Part shown: one piece after another, positions 43,864-53,319 of the stretch | How the letters are laid out: each line of letters starts with the position of its first letter | Position numbering within the stretch: the first letter of the stretch is position 1 | From: Brevinematales bacterium | GTDB taxonomy: Bacteria > Spirochaetota > Brevinematia > Brevinematales > Thermospiraceae | Assembly (NCBI GenBank): GCA_026417555.1 | Contig: JAOADA010000007.1 | Coordinates: 1-59,029, forward strand | Direction: 5' to 3' | Length of the DNA: 59,029 nt | The notes under the pieces: model-generated | What the model was told of the DNA's origin: nothing | What the model saw: only the letters and a program-made list of their open reading frames with translations | Database searches by the model: none | Translations under genes and position numbers: made by a program

Positions 43864-45758
43864 CGTGAAAACAGTCTCTCCCGGATATAACCATTCTTAG
43901 GATTAATAGAGAGTCCCTTTTCCCACATGAGACGGGCATCGCCTGGTCGGTTGAGTGCCTCATATACCATTCCAATGTGATAATACACCTCATCAAGCCC
44001 CTCCATATCTCCCACCCCATCAAGTTTCAAGAGAATCCAAGCGAATACCTCAAGAGCCTTCTCATATTCTCCTTGCTGATAATAGATCCATCCCAACGTG
44101 TCTTGGTAGGCTATATTTTCCGGGTCCTCATCTAAAGCCTTGCGAATATACACAAGGGCTGTATCCAACGACGTGCGTGTGAGGGCATAGATATAGGCAA
44201 GAAGGTTATAACTTGAGGCAGAGGGTTCAAGCGCAAGCGAGGTCTCCAATGCCTTGGTGGCATCTTCAAGCCTTTGCAAGAGAAACAAAGAATTCGCAAG
44301 AGAATAGTTCACCTCTGCTGTATTTGAATAGCCTTTCGCCTTTTGGAAAGCGTCAATAGCTTGAAGATGGAGATTCTTCTGCTGAGAAATCAGCCCACTA
44401 TAGTACCAAAAACGGTAGTATTGCTCCGGGGTTTTGGCCAATTTTTCTGCCTGGGCATATGAGAGGTTGGCCCGATAAGCGTTGGATGTCTTGGTGTAGA
44501 GAAACGCAAGCGCAAGATACAGATCAAACCCCTTCTCTTGGAGAACATCTTGAGGGGCTTCCTTAAGGTACTGTTCATAGCGTTTGATGGCTTCTGAATA
44601 CTTACCAGCTTCCTCATAAAGAGAACCAAGGGTGAGGATTGCCTCTAGACGAAGATCCTTTTCCTCCTCGAGAGGAGAAATGTATTGGAGAGAAAGATCA
44701 AGTTTCCCCACTTGATGAGCATAGTATCCGAGAAGAAAAAGCATCTCTCGACGGATTTTTCTATCTTGAAGAGCCTCGGCGGCTTTAAGCCGAAGATAGT
44801 TGGCATAGAACACCCGAACAGGCTCCACTTCATATTCTTTCATCAAATCATTCACAAGAGAAATAGCCTCTCGGTATTTTTTCTGGGCATAGAGACGGTA
44901 TGCCCTAGCCAAAGGCGCATCCTTCTCATACGCCGAAGCAAGCCGTTCCCAATCCTTCAAACCAAGAAAAAACGAGGTTTGGATTCGGATCAAAGCCACA
45001 TCCGCACTATACAGAATCTCCGGAATATTTTTCACAAGATCGTACGCCTTTTTGACCTCAAGGAGTTGCTGATATCCAAAGGCAAGATAACGATCAAGGT
45101 TATAATCCTGATCAAAAAGGCTTTTTGCCTTTTCAAGAAGGGCAACCCCTTCTCGATAGTTTTCCCTTCGAAGTTCTATCAACCCCAAAAGAAAGTAACT
45201 CTGATACACCGGCTGACGAGCGTTTTCATCCTCCTGCCCATTCGTAATCACTTTCCACAAAAACTTTTTTGCCTGTTCAAACCTTTGCTGATTGTATAAC
45301 AAAAACCCTCGATAAAAATTGCCGAGAACATTCTCTGGATCAATTGCCAAAAGTTGAGAAAGCCCATTCTCAAAATCTCCCCATTGACCAAGGGCTTTTT
45401 TCACGTCCAAATATCCATACAAGACCTCACGGTTTGTCGCATAGTTGGTGTATGCCAGATCAGCCAGATAATCCACAAGAGAAAAAAGCTTCTCTGCCGG
45501 CATAAGGGCAAAATTTTTCTGCTGCAAGAGAGACGACGAAATCGAAAGGATCATCTGAAAACTATAGGGATTATGATACCCATTCTCAGCAAGTTGTCCC
45601 AAAACAAGAAGGGCCTCTTCCCGCTTTCCCTCATAAGCCAACGATACTCCATAGGCATATTGGGCCTCAATCTGACTTGAGAAAAGTGATCCCGAAAGGC
45701 CTTGCGCATACCCTACACTTGCCAGAACAACAAGACATATTTTCACTACACGTTTCAT
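43860..45758 (-). CDS. exported TPR-repeat protein
   Basis: A 632-aa protein with an N-terminal signal peptide (MKRVVKICLVVLASVGYAQG) and tetratricopeptide repeats over almost the whole length. Clear units include YSEAIKRYEQYLKEAPQD, YSLANSLFLLQRLEDATKAL, IAYQDTLGWIYYQQGEYEKA and LSINPKNGYIRERL. Probably periplasmic or outer-membrane associated, acting as a scaffold. It follows the M50 gene by 10 bp and overlaps the Fic-like gene as ATGA. Confidence 0.87.
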   Translation of the reverse strand: MKRVVKICLVVLASVGYAQGLSGSLFSSQIEAQYAYGVSLAYEGKREEALLVLGQLAENGYHNPYSFQMILSISSSLLQQKNFALMPAEKLFSLVDYLADLAYTNYATNREVLYGYLDVKKALGQWGDFENGLSQLLAIDPENVLGNFYRGFLLYNQQRFEQAKKFLWKVITNGQEDENARQPVYQSYFLLGLIELRRENYREGVALLEKAKSLFDQDYNLDRYLAFGYQQLLEVKKAYDLVKNIPEILYSADVALIRIQTSFFLGLKDWERLASAYEKDAPLARAYRLYAQKKYREAISLVNDLMKEYEVEPVRVFYANYLRLKAAEALQDRKIRREMLFLLGYYAHQVGKLDLSLQYISPLEEEKDLRLEAILTLGSLYEEAGKYSEAIKRYEQYLKEAPQDVLQEKGFDLYLALAFLYTKTSNAYRANLSYAQAEKLAKTPEQYYRFWYYSGLISQQKNLHLQAIDAFQKAKGYSNTAEVNYSLANSLFLLQRLEDATKALETSLALEPSASSYNLLAYIYALTRTSLDTALVYIRKALDEDPENIAYQDTLGWIYYQQGEYEKALEVFAWILLKLDGVGDMEGLDEVYYHIGMVYEALNRPGDARLMWEKGLSINPKNGYIRERLFSR

Positions 45759-45768
45759 TGGCTTCTCC

Positions 45769-46398
45769 TCACGCTTTTAGCCTATAAAGAAGATCAACGG
45801 CTCGTAATACTCCCCCTAAAACGTACTCCACAAGAAACGAGAAAAAAGGAGAGTTCACAAATACCATGATCAGAATAATCCCCAAAGGAAAAAGATAGGG
45901 TTCCATCTTTTTCTGCCAGGAGGCTGGCAGCATACTCATCACCACGCGGAAACCGTCCAAAGGAGGGAGAGGAAGGAGGTTAAAAAAGGCCAAAAAAAGA
46001 TTGGCCACAATAAGACGAAAAAGAATCTCATGCGGTACAAAAAACGAAATACCCACCAAGAGAATGGCCAGCAACACATTCATCGTCACACCAGCAAGGG
46101 AAACCGTGAAATTTCCCCATCGCCAGTGACGAAACTTCATAGGATTGATGGGGACAGGTTTTGCCCATCCAAATACACTCTGGGTAGTAAGGTACATAAG
46201 TACCGGCACAAGAATTGTCCCCACAGGGTCCACATGCGCAAGGGGAGAAAAGGAGAGACGGCCTTGCTGTTTGGCGGTATCGTCCCCCCACCACAGGGCA
46301 ACAAGCCCATGCCCTATTTCATGCAAAACAATTGAGAAAAACACCCCAAGCGCAAATACTCCCCCCCATACCACCGTCCAAAGAGAAAAACCTTGCAT
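45769..46398 (-). CDS. site-2-protease-family (M50) membrane metallopeptidase
   Basis: A 209-aa intramembrane zinc peptidase. The zinc motif is IVLHEIGHGLVAL (HExxH) and the third ligand region is NLLPLPPLDGFRV. About five hydrophobic segments; no PDZ domain, so it resembles the compact YwhC-like group. The start is ATG 46398 with GGGAG 5 bp upstream; ATG 46410 is also in frame but would be almost leaderless. First gene of the operon that ends in MetH. The substrate is unknown. Confidence 0.88.
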   Translation of the reverse strand: MQGFSLWTVVWGGVFALGVFFSIVLHEIGHGLVALWWGDDTAKQQGRLSFSPLAHVDPVGTILVPVLMYLTTQSVFGWAKPVPINPMKFRHWRWGNFTVSLAGVTMNVLLAILLVGISFFVPHEILFRLIVANLFLAFFNLLPLPPLDGFRVVMSMLPASWQKKMEPYLFPLGIILIMVFVNSPFFSFLVEYVLGGVLRAVDLLYRLKA

Positions 46399-46421
46399 AC
46401 CTACTCCCATTCTTTCTACAC

Positions 46422-46450
46422 AATATACAGCAAAAGAAAGGAAAAAGCAA
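46422..46450 (-). promoter_or_regulatory. promoter of the M50-to-MetH operon
   Basis: Minus strand TTGCTT, 17-bp spacer, TATATT. The -35 overlaps the T-tract of the ahcY terminator, the same arrangement as at proA. Confidence 0.62.
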
Positions 46451-46486
46451 AAAAGAGGCCTGTCAGAGAGTAGACTCTCTGACAGG
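46449..46486 (-). terminator. intrinsic terminator of ahcY
   Basis: A perfect 12-bp stem (46459-46470 with 46475-46486), 4-nt loop, then CCTCTTTTTT on the minus strand, about 50 bp after the ahcY stop. Confidence 0.93.
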
Positions 46487-46534
46487 GGATATCTTTTCTC
46501 TCTTGCTGGGTATGCCCCACCAGATCCCTACTCA

Positions 46535-47935
46535 TCAATAACGATAATGATCTGGTTTGTAGGGACCCTCAACAGAAACACCAATATAGGCTGCTTGTTT
46601 CGGTGTCAAGCGCGTAAGTTTTGCCCCAATCTTTTCGAGGTGAAGACGAGCCACCTCTTCATCAAGATGTTTTGGGAGTCGATAGACCTTTTTCTCATAT
46701 GTGGCCCAATTTTTCGCAAGATCTATCTGGGCAAGCGTCTGATTTGAAAACGAGTTAGACATCACAAAGGAGGGGTGTCCAGTGGCACATCCCAAGTTCA
46801 CCAGACGACCCTCTGCGAGAAGATAAATCACATGGCCATCAGGAAAGATATATTTATCATATTGGGGTTTGATGGTGATTCGTTTGATGCCAGGATAGTT
46901 GTTAAGGGCCTCCACCTGAATCTCATCGTCAAAATGCCCAATATTGCACACAATAGCTTCCGATTTCATCTTCTCCATATGTTCAATCCGAATCACGTCA
47001 CAGTTCCCTGTGGCAGTGATATAGATATCCCCTATACCCAGAGTATCCTCCACCGTGGCCACTTGGTATCCTTCCATGGCTGCCTGAAGGGCATTGATAG
47101 GATCAATCTCTGTCACAATCACACGAGCGCCCATCCCACGCAAAGCCTGGGCACACCCTTTTCCTACATCCCCATAACCACACACCACCGCCACTTTGCC
47201 AGCAATCATCACATCCGTAGCCCGTTTGATACCATCAATGAGAGACTCTCGACATCCATAGAGGTTGTCAAACTTGGATTTGGTCACAGAATCATTCACA
47301 TTGATAGCCGGGACAAGAAGTTCTCCCTTGGATTGCATCTGATAGAGTCGGTGGACCCCTGTTGTTGTTTCTTCGGATATCCCATGCCAATCCTTCACCA
47401 CCTCATGCCAAAAACCAGGGCGTTCTTTCTGGACCTCTTTCAAAAGACTCAGAATAATGGCCTCTTCTTTGTTTTCTGGTTTTTTGTCAAGGAGTTTGGG
47501 ATCCTTTTCCGCATAGTAGCCCTTATGAATGAGCAGGGTAGCATCTCCCCCATCATCCACCACTTGGTTGGGACCCTTCCCACCAGGGAAAGAAATGGCT
47601 TGAAGAGTACACCACCAATATTCCTCAAGTGTTTCTCCCTTCCAGGCAAAGACAGGAATACCCGCCTTGGCTATAGCCGCTGCTGCATGGTCTTGGGTGG
47701 AAAAGATATTGCAACTTGCCCAACGAACCTCAGCCCCAAGTTTGGCAAGAGTCTCAATGAGAACTGCCGTTTGTATGGTCATATGAAGCGACCCGGTAAT
47801 TCTCACTCCCTTCAAAGGCTGAGAAGACGCATACTTCTCCCGAATAGCCATGAGCCCTGGCATCTCTTGTTCTGCCACTTCAATCTCCATCCGGCCCCAC
47901 TCTGCAAGACCAATATCCTTTACCTTGTATTCCAT
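46535..47935 (-). CDS. ahcY: adenosylhomocysteinase
   Basis: NAD-dependent hydrolysis of S-adenosylhomocysteine to adenosine and homocysteine; 466 aa. The start is ATG 47935 ([15 protein letters not shown]) with AAAGGAGG upstream. Motifs: [12 protein letters not shown], the NAD site [29 protein letters not shown] and the C-terminal KPDHYRY. It follows the MetF-like gene by 13 bp and is last in the SahR-like operon. Confidence 0.98.
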   Translation of the reverse strand: MEYKVKDIGLAEWGRMEIEVAEQEMPGLMAIREKYASSQPLKGVRITGSLHMTIQTAVLIETLAKLGAEVRWASCNIFSTQDHAAAAIAKAGIPVFAWKGETLEEYWWCTLQAISFPGGKGPNQVVDDGGDATLLIHKGYYAEKDPKLLDKKPENKEEAIILSLLKEVQKERPGFWHEVVKDWHGISEETTTGVHRLYQMQSKGELLVPAINVNDSVTKSKFDNLYGCRESLIDGIKRATDVMIAGKVAVVCGYGDVGKGCAQALRGMGARVIVTEIDPINALQAAMEGYQVATVEDTLGIGDIYITATGNCDVIRIEHMEKMKSEAIVCNIGHFDDEIQVEALNNYPGIKRITIKPQYDKYIFPDGHVIYLLAEGRLVNLGCATGHPSFVMSNSFSNQTLAQIDLAKNWATYEKKVYRLPKHLDEEVARLHLEKIGAKLTRLTPKQAAYIGVSVEGPYKPDHYRY

Positions 47936-47948
47936 ACATATCCTCCTT

Positions 47949-48689
47949 TTAGGATAAGGTTTCAAAAATAGGGGGAAGATAGCTTGTAATATCTACCCGA
48001 ATGGGCATGAGATAGAGGGCATACTCTGTCTCCCCTGCTACACGCTCCATGACAAAGCGCGCCCATCGGATGTTTCCTTCCAAAGAGAGATCATACGACT
48101 CCGAAAGAGGAACCCGATTCTTTTCTCGCCAATACACAAGGCTCTTTTGGGAAAGAATAGGACTCACGCCCCACCACACCGATAACCCTCGACAAGCACG
48201 TACATATTCTTGAAAGATGTCCTTCTCAAAAAAGGGTTGGGTCAAAAAGGCCGTGGCTCCAGCCTTGAGCTTTTGTTCTACATATGCCATTTCCTCGATT
48301 ATTCCCTGCCGATACGGATCAAGGGCGGCATACAAGCAAAGAGTGGGATCCAGACGACGAAGTCCCGCAAGCATCTCAAGGGATGTCATGCCTCTTTTCT
48401 GATTCTCGTCCTCATCTCCTTTCACCACAAGAACATGGGAAACCCCATGCTTTTTTAGGGTATGATAAAATGACTCAAGGTCTTCCTCCTGAACATCACA
48501 GGCCCGTATATGGACAATCACAGGATAACATCCCTCTACCCAGGTCAAGGCTTCCCAACTCCGTGTCTCAAGCCGAGTAAGATCGGGAATATTGAGATGG
48601 GTAATTGCTGGGGTATGTTCCTTTGCCCAGGTCACCTCTGTAACAAAGGTAGATCTCTCTCGTGGTACAAGCTCAAGAGAAATAAACAT
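47949..48689 (-). CDS. methylenetetrahydrofolate reductase-like protein
   Basis: A 246-aa TIM-barrel protein resembling MetF, which makes methyl-THF for methionine synthase. The beginning ISLELVPRE parallels the MetF 'SFEFFPP' strand, and [20 protein letters not shown] and [16 protein letters not shown] correspond to folate/flavin segments. It is shorter than E. coli MetF (296 aa) and lacks some conserved residues, so it may need a partner. It lies between an ArsR-methyltransferase regulator (10 bp) and ahcY (13 bp); AGGAGG precedes the ATG. Confidence 0.85.
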   Translation of the reverse strand: MFISLELVPRERSTFVTEVTWAKEHTPAITHLNIPDLTRLETRSWEALTWVEGCYPVIVHIRACDVQEEDLESFYHTLKKHGVSHVLVVKGDEDENQKRGMTSLEMLAGLRRLDPTLCLYAALDPYRQGIIEEMAYVEQKLKAGATAFLTQPFFEKDIFQEYVRACRGLSVWWGVSPILSQKSLVYWREKNRVPLSESYDLSLEGNIRWARFVMERVAGETEYALYLMPIRVDITSYLPPIFETLS

Positions 48690-48699
48690 CGCATCCTCC

Positions 48700-49611
48700 T
48701 TATCCCTTTTTCATCAATAAAGAAAACAATTGAAGCCCCGTCCCTCCGAGGGAATGGTGTTTTTCTTTCACCAAGGAAAAACCACAGGAAGCAAGAAGCG
48801 ATCCTATTTCTTTGGGATCAAGCCCCATCCAATGATCATGGTATATTTCCCGAAGCCTTTCCTCCTGATGGGGAAGAAAATCCACAATAGCCACATATCC
48901 TCCTTGTTTGAGTACCCGAGACATCTCCCTTGCCCATGCCCTGAGATTAGGAAGATGGTGAAGCGTCAGGTTAAGAGTGACAAGATCTATCTCTCCATCT
49001 TTCAGGGGAAGATCCTCAATATCTCCTTCTCGAAATTCCACCCGTGGTTCATCAATGAACCGCTGTCTGGCAAGAGAAAGCATCTCCGTGGAGTGATCCA
49101 CTCCAATCACCTTTTCCGACAACGAAAGCAAGAAAGACAAGCCCTCACCACTTCCACAGCCCAAATCTGCACACCGTCGAATCCCTTTCACCCCTTCTAA
49201 GAGAGATTCCATCGGATCCATCTCTCCCAGAAGTTCATGCCGAAGAGTCTTCCAACGAGAGGCAATATCATCAAAAAACTCCCGTGTGGATCGTTTCTTT
49301 TTCTCTTCCCAATCTCGTGCTCGTTTGATATCCTGCTCATACCCCGTCGACCCCATTTCTTCCACAAGAAGAGAAAGCCACCTCTGGGTTTGCCAGATCT
49401 CGGATAAGCGATAATACGCCCACAATCCCTCCCGACGTACAGCCACCAACCCCGCCTCATAGAGAATCCCGAGATGTCGGGAAACTCTCGATTGTCCCAT
49501 CTGGAGAATATGCACCATGTCATTCACACTCCACTCGTGGAGACTGAGTAACGCAACAATACGAAGCCGGGTTTCATCAGAGAGTGCCTTGAACCATTTC
49601 ACTTTTACCAT
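48700..49611 (-). CDS. ArsR-type regulator fused to SAM methyltransferase (SahR-like)
   Basis: A 303-aa fusion. Residues 1-75 are a winged helix (FKALSDETRLRIVALL, QSRVSRHLGILYEAGLVAVRREG). About 130-290 is a class I methyltransferase fold with DLGCGSGEGLSFLL, the acidic IGVDHSTEM and LNLTLHHL. The start is ATG 49611; longer frames are not protein-like. The same domain pair is known in SahR, which senses S-adenosylhomocysteine and controls ahcY and met genes in Proteobacteria. Its position ahead of a MetF-like gene and ahcY fits that role. Ligand and operator are inferred. Confidence 0.85.
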   Translation of the reverse strand: MVKVKWFKALSDETRLRIVALLSLHEWSVNDMVHILQMGQSRVSRHLGILYEAGLVAVRREGLWAYYRLSEIWQTQRWLSLLVEEMGSTGYEQDIKRARDWEEKKKRSTREFFDDIASRWKTLRHELLGEMDPMESLLEGVKGIRRCADLGCGSGEGLSFLLSLSEKVIGVDHSTEMLSLARQRFIDEPRVEFREGDIEDLPLKDGEIDLVTLNLTLHHLPNLRAWAREMSRVLKQGGYVAIVDFLPHQEERLREIYHDHWMGLDPKEIGSLLASCGFSLVKEKHHSLGGTGLQLFSLLMKKG

Positions 49612-50016
49612 TATATCAATATATCCAAATATAGGTATATTATAGTATACCCTCTTTTTGAGAATTTTGCAAGAAAATCTCTTAGAAAATCTGGAGTAGG
49701 GAAACAAAGTGTCGAATCTACCTTTTCCGTTATATTGACCCACGGCATGGGTATACGAACAAAGGAAAGATCTTTGTCTTTTTCGAAGATTCTTCTCAAA
49801 AGTGAGAAAAAGGGTATGGGAAAATCTTGCCCGGGGCTCTCAAGGAAAAAGAATACCAACTCTATCTTCTGAAATCTCTTCTCATGAAAGGCTCAAGACA
49901 TACAGAAATCGTGAGAAAAAACCAGACACAAAACCATCGCCTTTCTTTTTCTTTATCTTTTTCTTTTTTTACCGATATTCTGATAAAGATCCTTGTATCC
50001 CCAAAGGAGGAGCACG
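49612..50016. other. 405-bp divergent intergenic region
   Basis: Holds the minus-strand promoter of the SahR-like operon at 49644-49672 and an AT-rich patch with GATATA direct repeats just before its ATG. The rest up to 50016 has only short, unconvincing frames and a homopyrimidine run. The AGGAGG of the next gene is at its end. Confidence 0.65.
49644..49672 (-). promoter_or_regulatory. promoter of the SahR-metF-ahcY operon
   Basis: Minus strand TTGCAA, 17-bp spacer, TATACT, about 33 bp before the start. The sequence between it and the ATG is an AT-rich patch that could be an autoregulatory operator. Confidence 0.72.
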
Positions 50017-51600
50017 ATGAAAAATATCCACATTTGTCTCCTTTTCTTCCTACCAGTTTTTCTGTTTTCGTACGAAGCCAAAGCCGAAATCTCAGCCCCC
50101 AATAGGGAATTGAAAGTGAGTCTCCAGTACCGTATAGAGGGAGACAGTGTCACCATTACCCTCCCTCAAAGGGCACGACTCCAGGTCATTGTGGGCACCA
50201 ATCAACAACCCATCCCTGTGTATCAGAACGGCAATGTCCTCACCTTTTCAAAAATTCAGGACATAGGCAAGATCATCCAGATCTCCTATAGCATCCCGAC
50301 AGCCTCCGAGGAGTTTTTTCTTGAGGAATGGCTTCCCAGTTGTTCTGAAAAAGGCCGAATCACCGTCAACACTATCTCCCCCCAAGGATACCGCTTCTTG
50401 ATTTTCCCTTATGAAAGACGAATGAACGATGGCTATGTTCTCGATCCTGCCACAAAGCCCCGCCTCATTTTTGGTCGGTACAGTGTATTTGATGATTCCT
50501 ACAACCAAAGAAAAATTACCGTCTTCTCCCATATGAAACTCCAAACAGAACTTTTGACCCTTTTTACCATGATAAAAAGTCTCGAGGGACTCCTGATCCC
50601 CCTTCAGGCAAATACGATCGATTTTATCACCCTTCCTGCCTGGCAGGGAATGGTAAGCGTCACAAGCAACCAGATGGTGGCTATCATAGGAAACACCACC
50701 CCCGAGGCTTTCAAAAGCGCTATCGTTTCTCTTTTCTTTTCTTCCCTCACCCACGCCGGATGGAGGTACGCCCTCAGTGATTATTACAAGCGCTTGCTTG
50801 CAGACGATGGAGGCCTCCAAACGGATGAGGGGGTACGCCTTCATGTGCCTTCCGAGGCGTACTACCAAACTGTTCTGAAAAAAGGTTTTCCTTCCCCAGA
50901 GAAGATGGTTATTGATGTCAACGCCATGGAAAAAAACTATGCCCTTCTCCAATTTGGTTTTTTTACTGTCCCAGAGAAGCGTTTCCATGAAGCTGTACGA
51001 AAGCTTCTTCAAAATCCCTCTCAGCAAACCTGGGACTTCTCTCCCCTGTTCGAGGGAACTAACGACAGGGAAAATACTGTTATCCAATGGGCTATAGAAA
51101 AACTCCTCCCCTCTCCTTCCTTCACCCCCGACCTTTCTGCCAAGTATCCTTACGTCTATAGAAATTTCACGGAAATCGATATCCCTGCCAAAAGCGACGG
51201 GATGATGCTGTCTCTCCCCTGGAATGGCACACGGATCGCCATGCTGAGTAATACGACCAAAGAGGTGATCCTTGACCCTGAGAGAAAAATACCCCAATGG
51301 AACTACGCCAATGACCTCTGGATAACCCCCGAGGAAAAAGCCATGTGGGACATCATTCTCACCGCAGCCCAGAACCATAAAGTCCTTGCCACAGATACCA
51401 CACGAGAGATCCTTGCCATCCAAAAACTTCTCGCCCCCCCTGAAAACAAATGGAATCTTGCCCCCAAAACCCCCGTGTACATCGTCATCAGCCGTGTATA
51501 CACCACATATCAGAACCGTATGACCGTCGCTCTCAAAGAAATGATTCTCACCCTCAATGAGAACAAGGTCTCTCTTCATGCCTACAGACTCCGTTTTTAA
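50017..51600 (+). CDS. exported protein of unknown function
   Basis: A 527-aa protein with a signal peptide (MKNIHICLLFFLPVFLFSYE, likely cut after AKA). The N-terminal ~200 residues look beta-rich. The middle has alternating helices that vaguely recall gluzincin-type peptidases, but there is no HExxH zinc motif. AAGGAGGAG precedes the ATG. It stands alone, followed by tRNA-Ala. I do not recognise the family. Confidence 0.8.
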   Translation: MKNIHICLLFFLPVFLFSYEAKAEISAPNRELKVSLQYRIEGDSVTITLPQRARLQVIVGTNQQPIPVYQNGNVLTFSKIQDIGKIIQISYSIPTASEEFFLEEWLPSCSEKGRITVNTISPQGYRFLIFPYERRMNDGYVLDPATKPRLIFGRYSVFDDSYNQRKITVFSHMKLQTELLTLFTMIKSLEGLLIPLQANTIDFITLPAWQGMVSVTSNQMVAIIGNTTPEAFKSAIVSLFFSSLTHAGWRYALSDYYKRLLADDGGLQTDEGVRLHVPSEAYYQTVLKKGFPSPEKMVIDVNAMEKNYALLQFGFFTVPEKRFHEAVRKLLQNPSQQTWDFSPLFEGTNDRENTVIQWAIEKLLPSPSFTPDLSAKYPYVYRNFTEIDIPAKSDGMMLSLPWNGTRIAMLSNTTKEVILDPERKIPQWNYANDLWITPEEKAMWDIILTAAQNHKVLATDTTREILAIQKLLAPPENKWNLAPKTPVYIVISRVYTTYQNRMTVALKEMILTLNENKVSLHAYRLRF

Positions 51601-51603
51601 AAC

Positions 51604-51632
51604 TTGCAAAAGGGTAGAAAATATGCTATAAT
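51604..51632 (+). promoter_or_regulatory. promoter of tRNA-Ala
   Basis: TTGCAA, 17-bp spacer, TATAAT with an extended TGC; 12 bp before the tRNA 5' end. Confidence 0.85.
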
Positions 51633-51644
51633 ATACTCTCATTT

Positions 51645-51718
<74 letters not shown>

Positions 51719-51728
51719 ACGTAACCTC

Positions 51729-51770
51729 TTTCAGGCCATTGTCACTACGGCAATGGCCTGAAATGTTTTT
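51729..51770 (+). terminator. intrinsic terminator after tRNA-Ala
   Basis: A 13-bp perfect stem TTTCAGGCCATTG (51729-51741) with CAATGGCCTGAAA (51751-51763), 9-nt loop, then TGTTTTT. Confidence 0.92.
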
Positions 51771-51797
51771 CCCCTTCATAATTTGAGAAGAAAATTA

Positions 51798-51826
51798 TTG
51801 ACATTTTCCGTAACATGGGCTATACT
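51798..51826 (+). promoter_or_regulatory. promoter of the 51859 gene and recG
   Basis: TTGACA, 17-bp spacer, TATACT, 32 bp before the ATG. Confidence 0.86.
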
Positions 51827-51858
51827 ATCACGGGCAAAGAGAAACACAGGAGAAGGGT

Positions 51859-53319
51859 ATGGGTAGACTTTTTGAGAGTTTGCCAGACAGTTTCCTGAAA
51901 AAGGTTTTGAGTGGAGAAGAAACAGATATTGTGGAAAACCTTCTCTCTTTAAAAAACCAATATGAGAAAGAAACAGACAAAGAACGCAAGGCTGTCTTTC
52001 GAGACCGTTTTGCCAACGCTGTATGGAACCTCTACTATGCTATTGGCCAAAAAATGAGCCCAAACATGCCTCGAGAGAAGCGTCTTTTTATTCGTTATGG
52101 TATCCTTGACCTTCGGTATCTCCAACCTGAGGACCAAAAGATGCTTTTGTCCCAACCCTTTGAAGAACATGATCCTGATCGCTCTGTTTTTTATGTTGAC
52201 GAATGGCTTATTGAAATACTCTCTGGAAACATCAAACCAAGTATGACAGATGAAAGGCCAAAAACTCTCACAGAAAAAAAAGACGATGCCCTCCGCGCAA
52301 AGTACGAAAGAATGAGTGGGGCTCTTGATGCAGAACGCAACGTGTACATGACTGCCTTGGAACGACGAAGGATCTTGGAAGAAAATCTTCAAACCCTTGT
52401 GGCTCAGATCACCCAACACACCACAGAACCTCTTCTCAACCTCCCGGATACCTATACGGAATCCCAACAAAAAAATCTTGATGAACTCCTTGATCTGGTA
52501 AGGGACCTCAAAAAAGTGGACAAAGAACTCACCGTAACCAAGAATTCCTACGACAAACACTATGAGGAGTTTGAGAAAGTGCAACAAGAGCTCAACATGG
52601 AAGCTACAGAAAAAGTTACCTATTCCGTGGACAAGCACACTGCTGAAAATGAGCTCAACGCCATCCGCCAGATGATCAAGATGACCGTAGGAAGACAAGG
52701 AAACCATTTTCCTGTGCTTTCAAGCTCCTTCCTCCCAAGAGAAACAAGGGATTTCAATTTCAAGGTGCGTGTCCTGGAAAGATTACGGCAAGTGGAGGAG
52801 TTGGACTTCACCATCTTTCAGCGAACATTTCGCCAACATACCAATCGTGTCCCTCCCTACGTGATCCTTGTCCCAGGCTACGGCACCTATGGGATGTGTT
52901 GGGAACCTTATGACCGTTACAACAAGGCAACAAGCAAGGGACGTGTGGCCATCCCTATTTTTGCCAAAAACCCTATGTTCTCCATTGTCATGGCAATGGG
53001 AGATTTTCGCTGGCAAGTAGCCAAAGAACTTGCTGGCTACCATTGGATGGATGAGGGGCTTTCTGGAAAATACTATGAATATATCTCTTCCAACAAGATC
53101 AAGGGAGATATCAAACTCAATTTTATCAATGACTATATCCTCTGGATGACAAAGGAGTGTGAAGGGATTCAGAAACTTGCTGATAATGATGTTCGCTTCA
53201 TCTTCTGGCGGTATGTTCCATTCCCAGACAAACTCAAAGAAGAACTCAGCAAACGAGGATACTATTACGACAAACTCTACAAAAACGAGATGAGTTATCG
53301 AATGTCTCAGGGCAAATAA
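51859..53319 (+). CDS. conserved-looking cytoplasmic protein of unknown function
   Basis: A 486-aa protein without signal peptide or membrane helix. Residues ~1-130 are helical with an acidic start. About 135-280 is a predicted coiled coil (KKDDALRAKYERM to QQELNMEATEKV). About 310-486 is a globular domain rich in aromatic residues (YVILVPGYGTYGMCWEPYD, VAIPIFAKNP, AGYHWMDEGL). CAGGAGAAGGG precedes the ATG. The stop is directly followed by the recG ATG, so the pair is cotranscribed. I do not recognise the family; it may be lineage-specific. Confidence 0.82.
   Translation: MGRLFESLPDSFLKKVLSGEETDIVENLLSLKNQYEKETDKERKAVFRDRFANAVWNLYYAIGQKMSPNMPREKRLFIRYGILDLRYLQPEDQKMLLSQPFEEHDPDRSVFYVDEWLIEILSGNIKPSMTDERPKTLTEKKDDALRAKYERMSGALDAERNVYMTALERRRILEENLQTLVAQITQHTTEPLLNLPDTYTESQQKNLDELLDLVRDLKKVDKELTVTKNSYDKHYEEFEKVQQELNMEATEKVTYSVDKHTAENELNAIRQMIKMTVGRQGNHFPVLSSSFLPRETRDFNFKVRVLERLRQVEELDFTIFQRTFRQHTNRVPPYVILVPGYGTYGMCWEPYDRYNKATSKGRVAIPIFAKNPMFSIVMAMGDFRWQVAKELAGYHWMDEGLSGKYYEYISSNKIKGDIKLNFINDYILWMTKECEGIQKLADNDVRFIFWRYVPFPDKLKEELSKRGYYYDKLYKNEMSYRMSQGK

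Noticed and set aside
46775-47971. 398-aa plus-strand open frame
   Set aside because: Antisense to ahcY, which is unambiguous.
49802-50105. Short plus-strand frames in the gap before 50017
   Set aside because: Low-complexity Phe/Ser-rich ends, no ribosome site and no clear homology; possibly decayed sequence but not supportable as a pseudogene.
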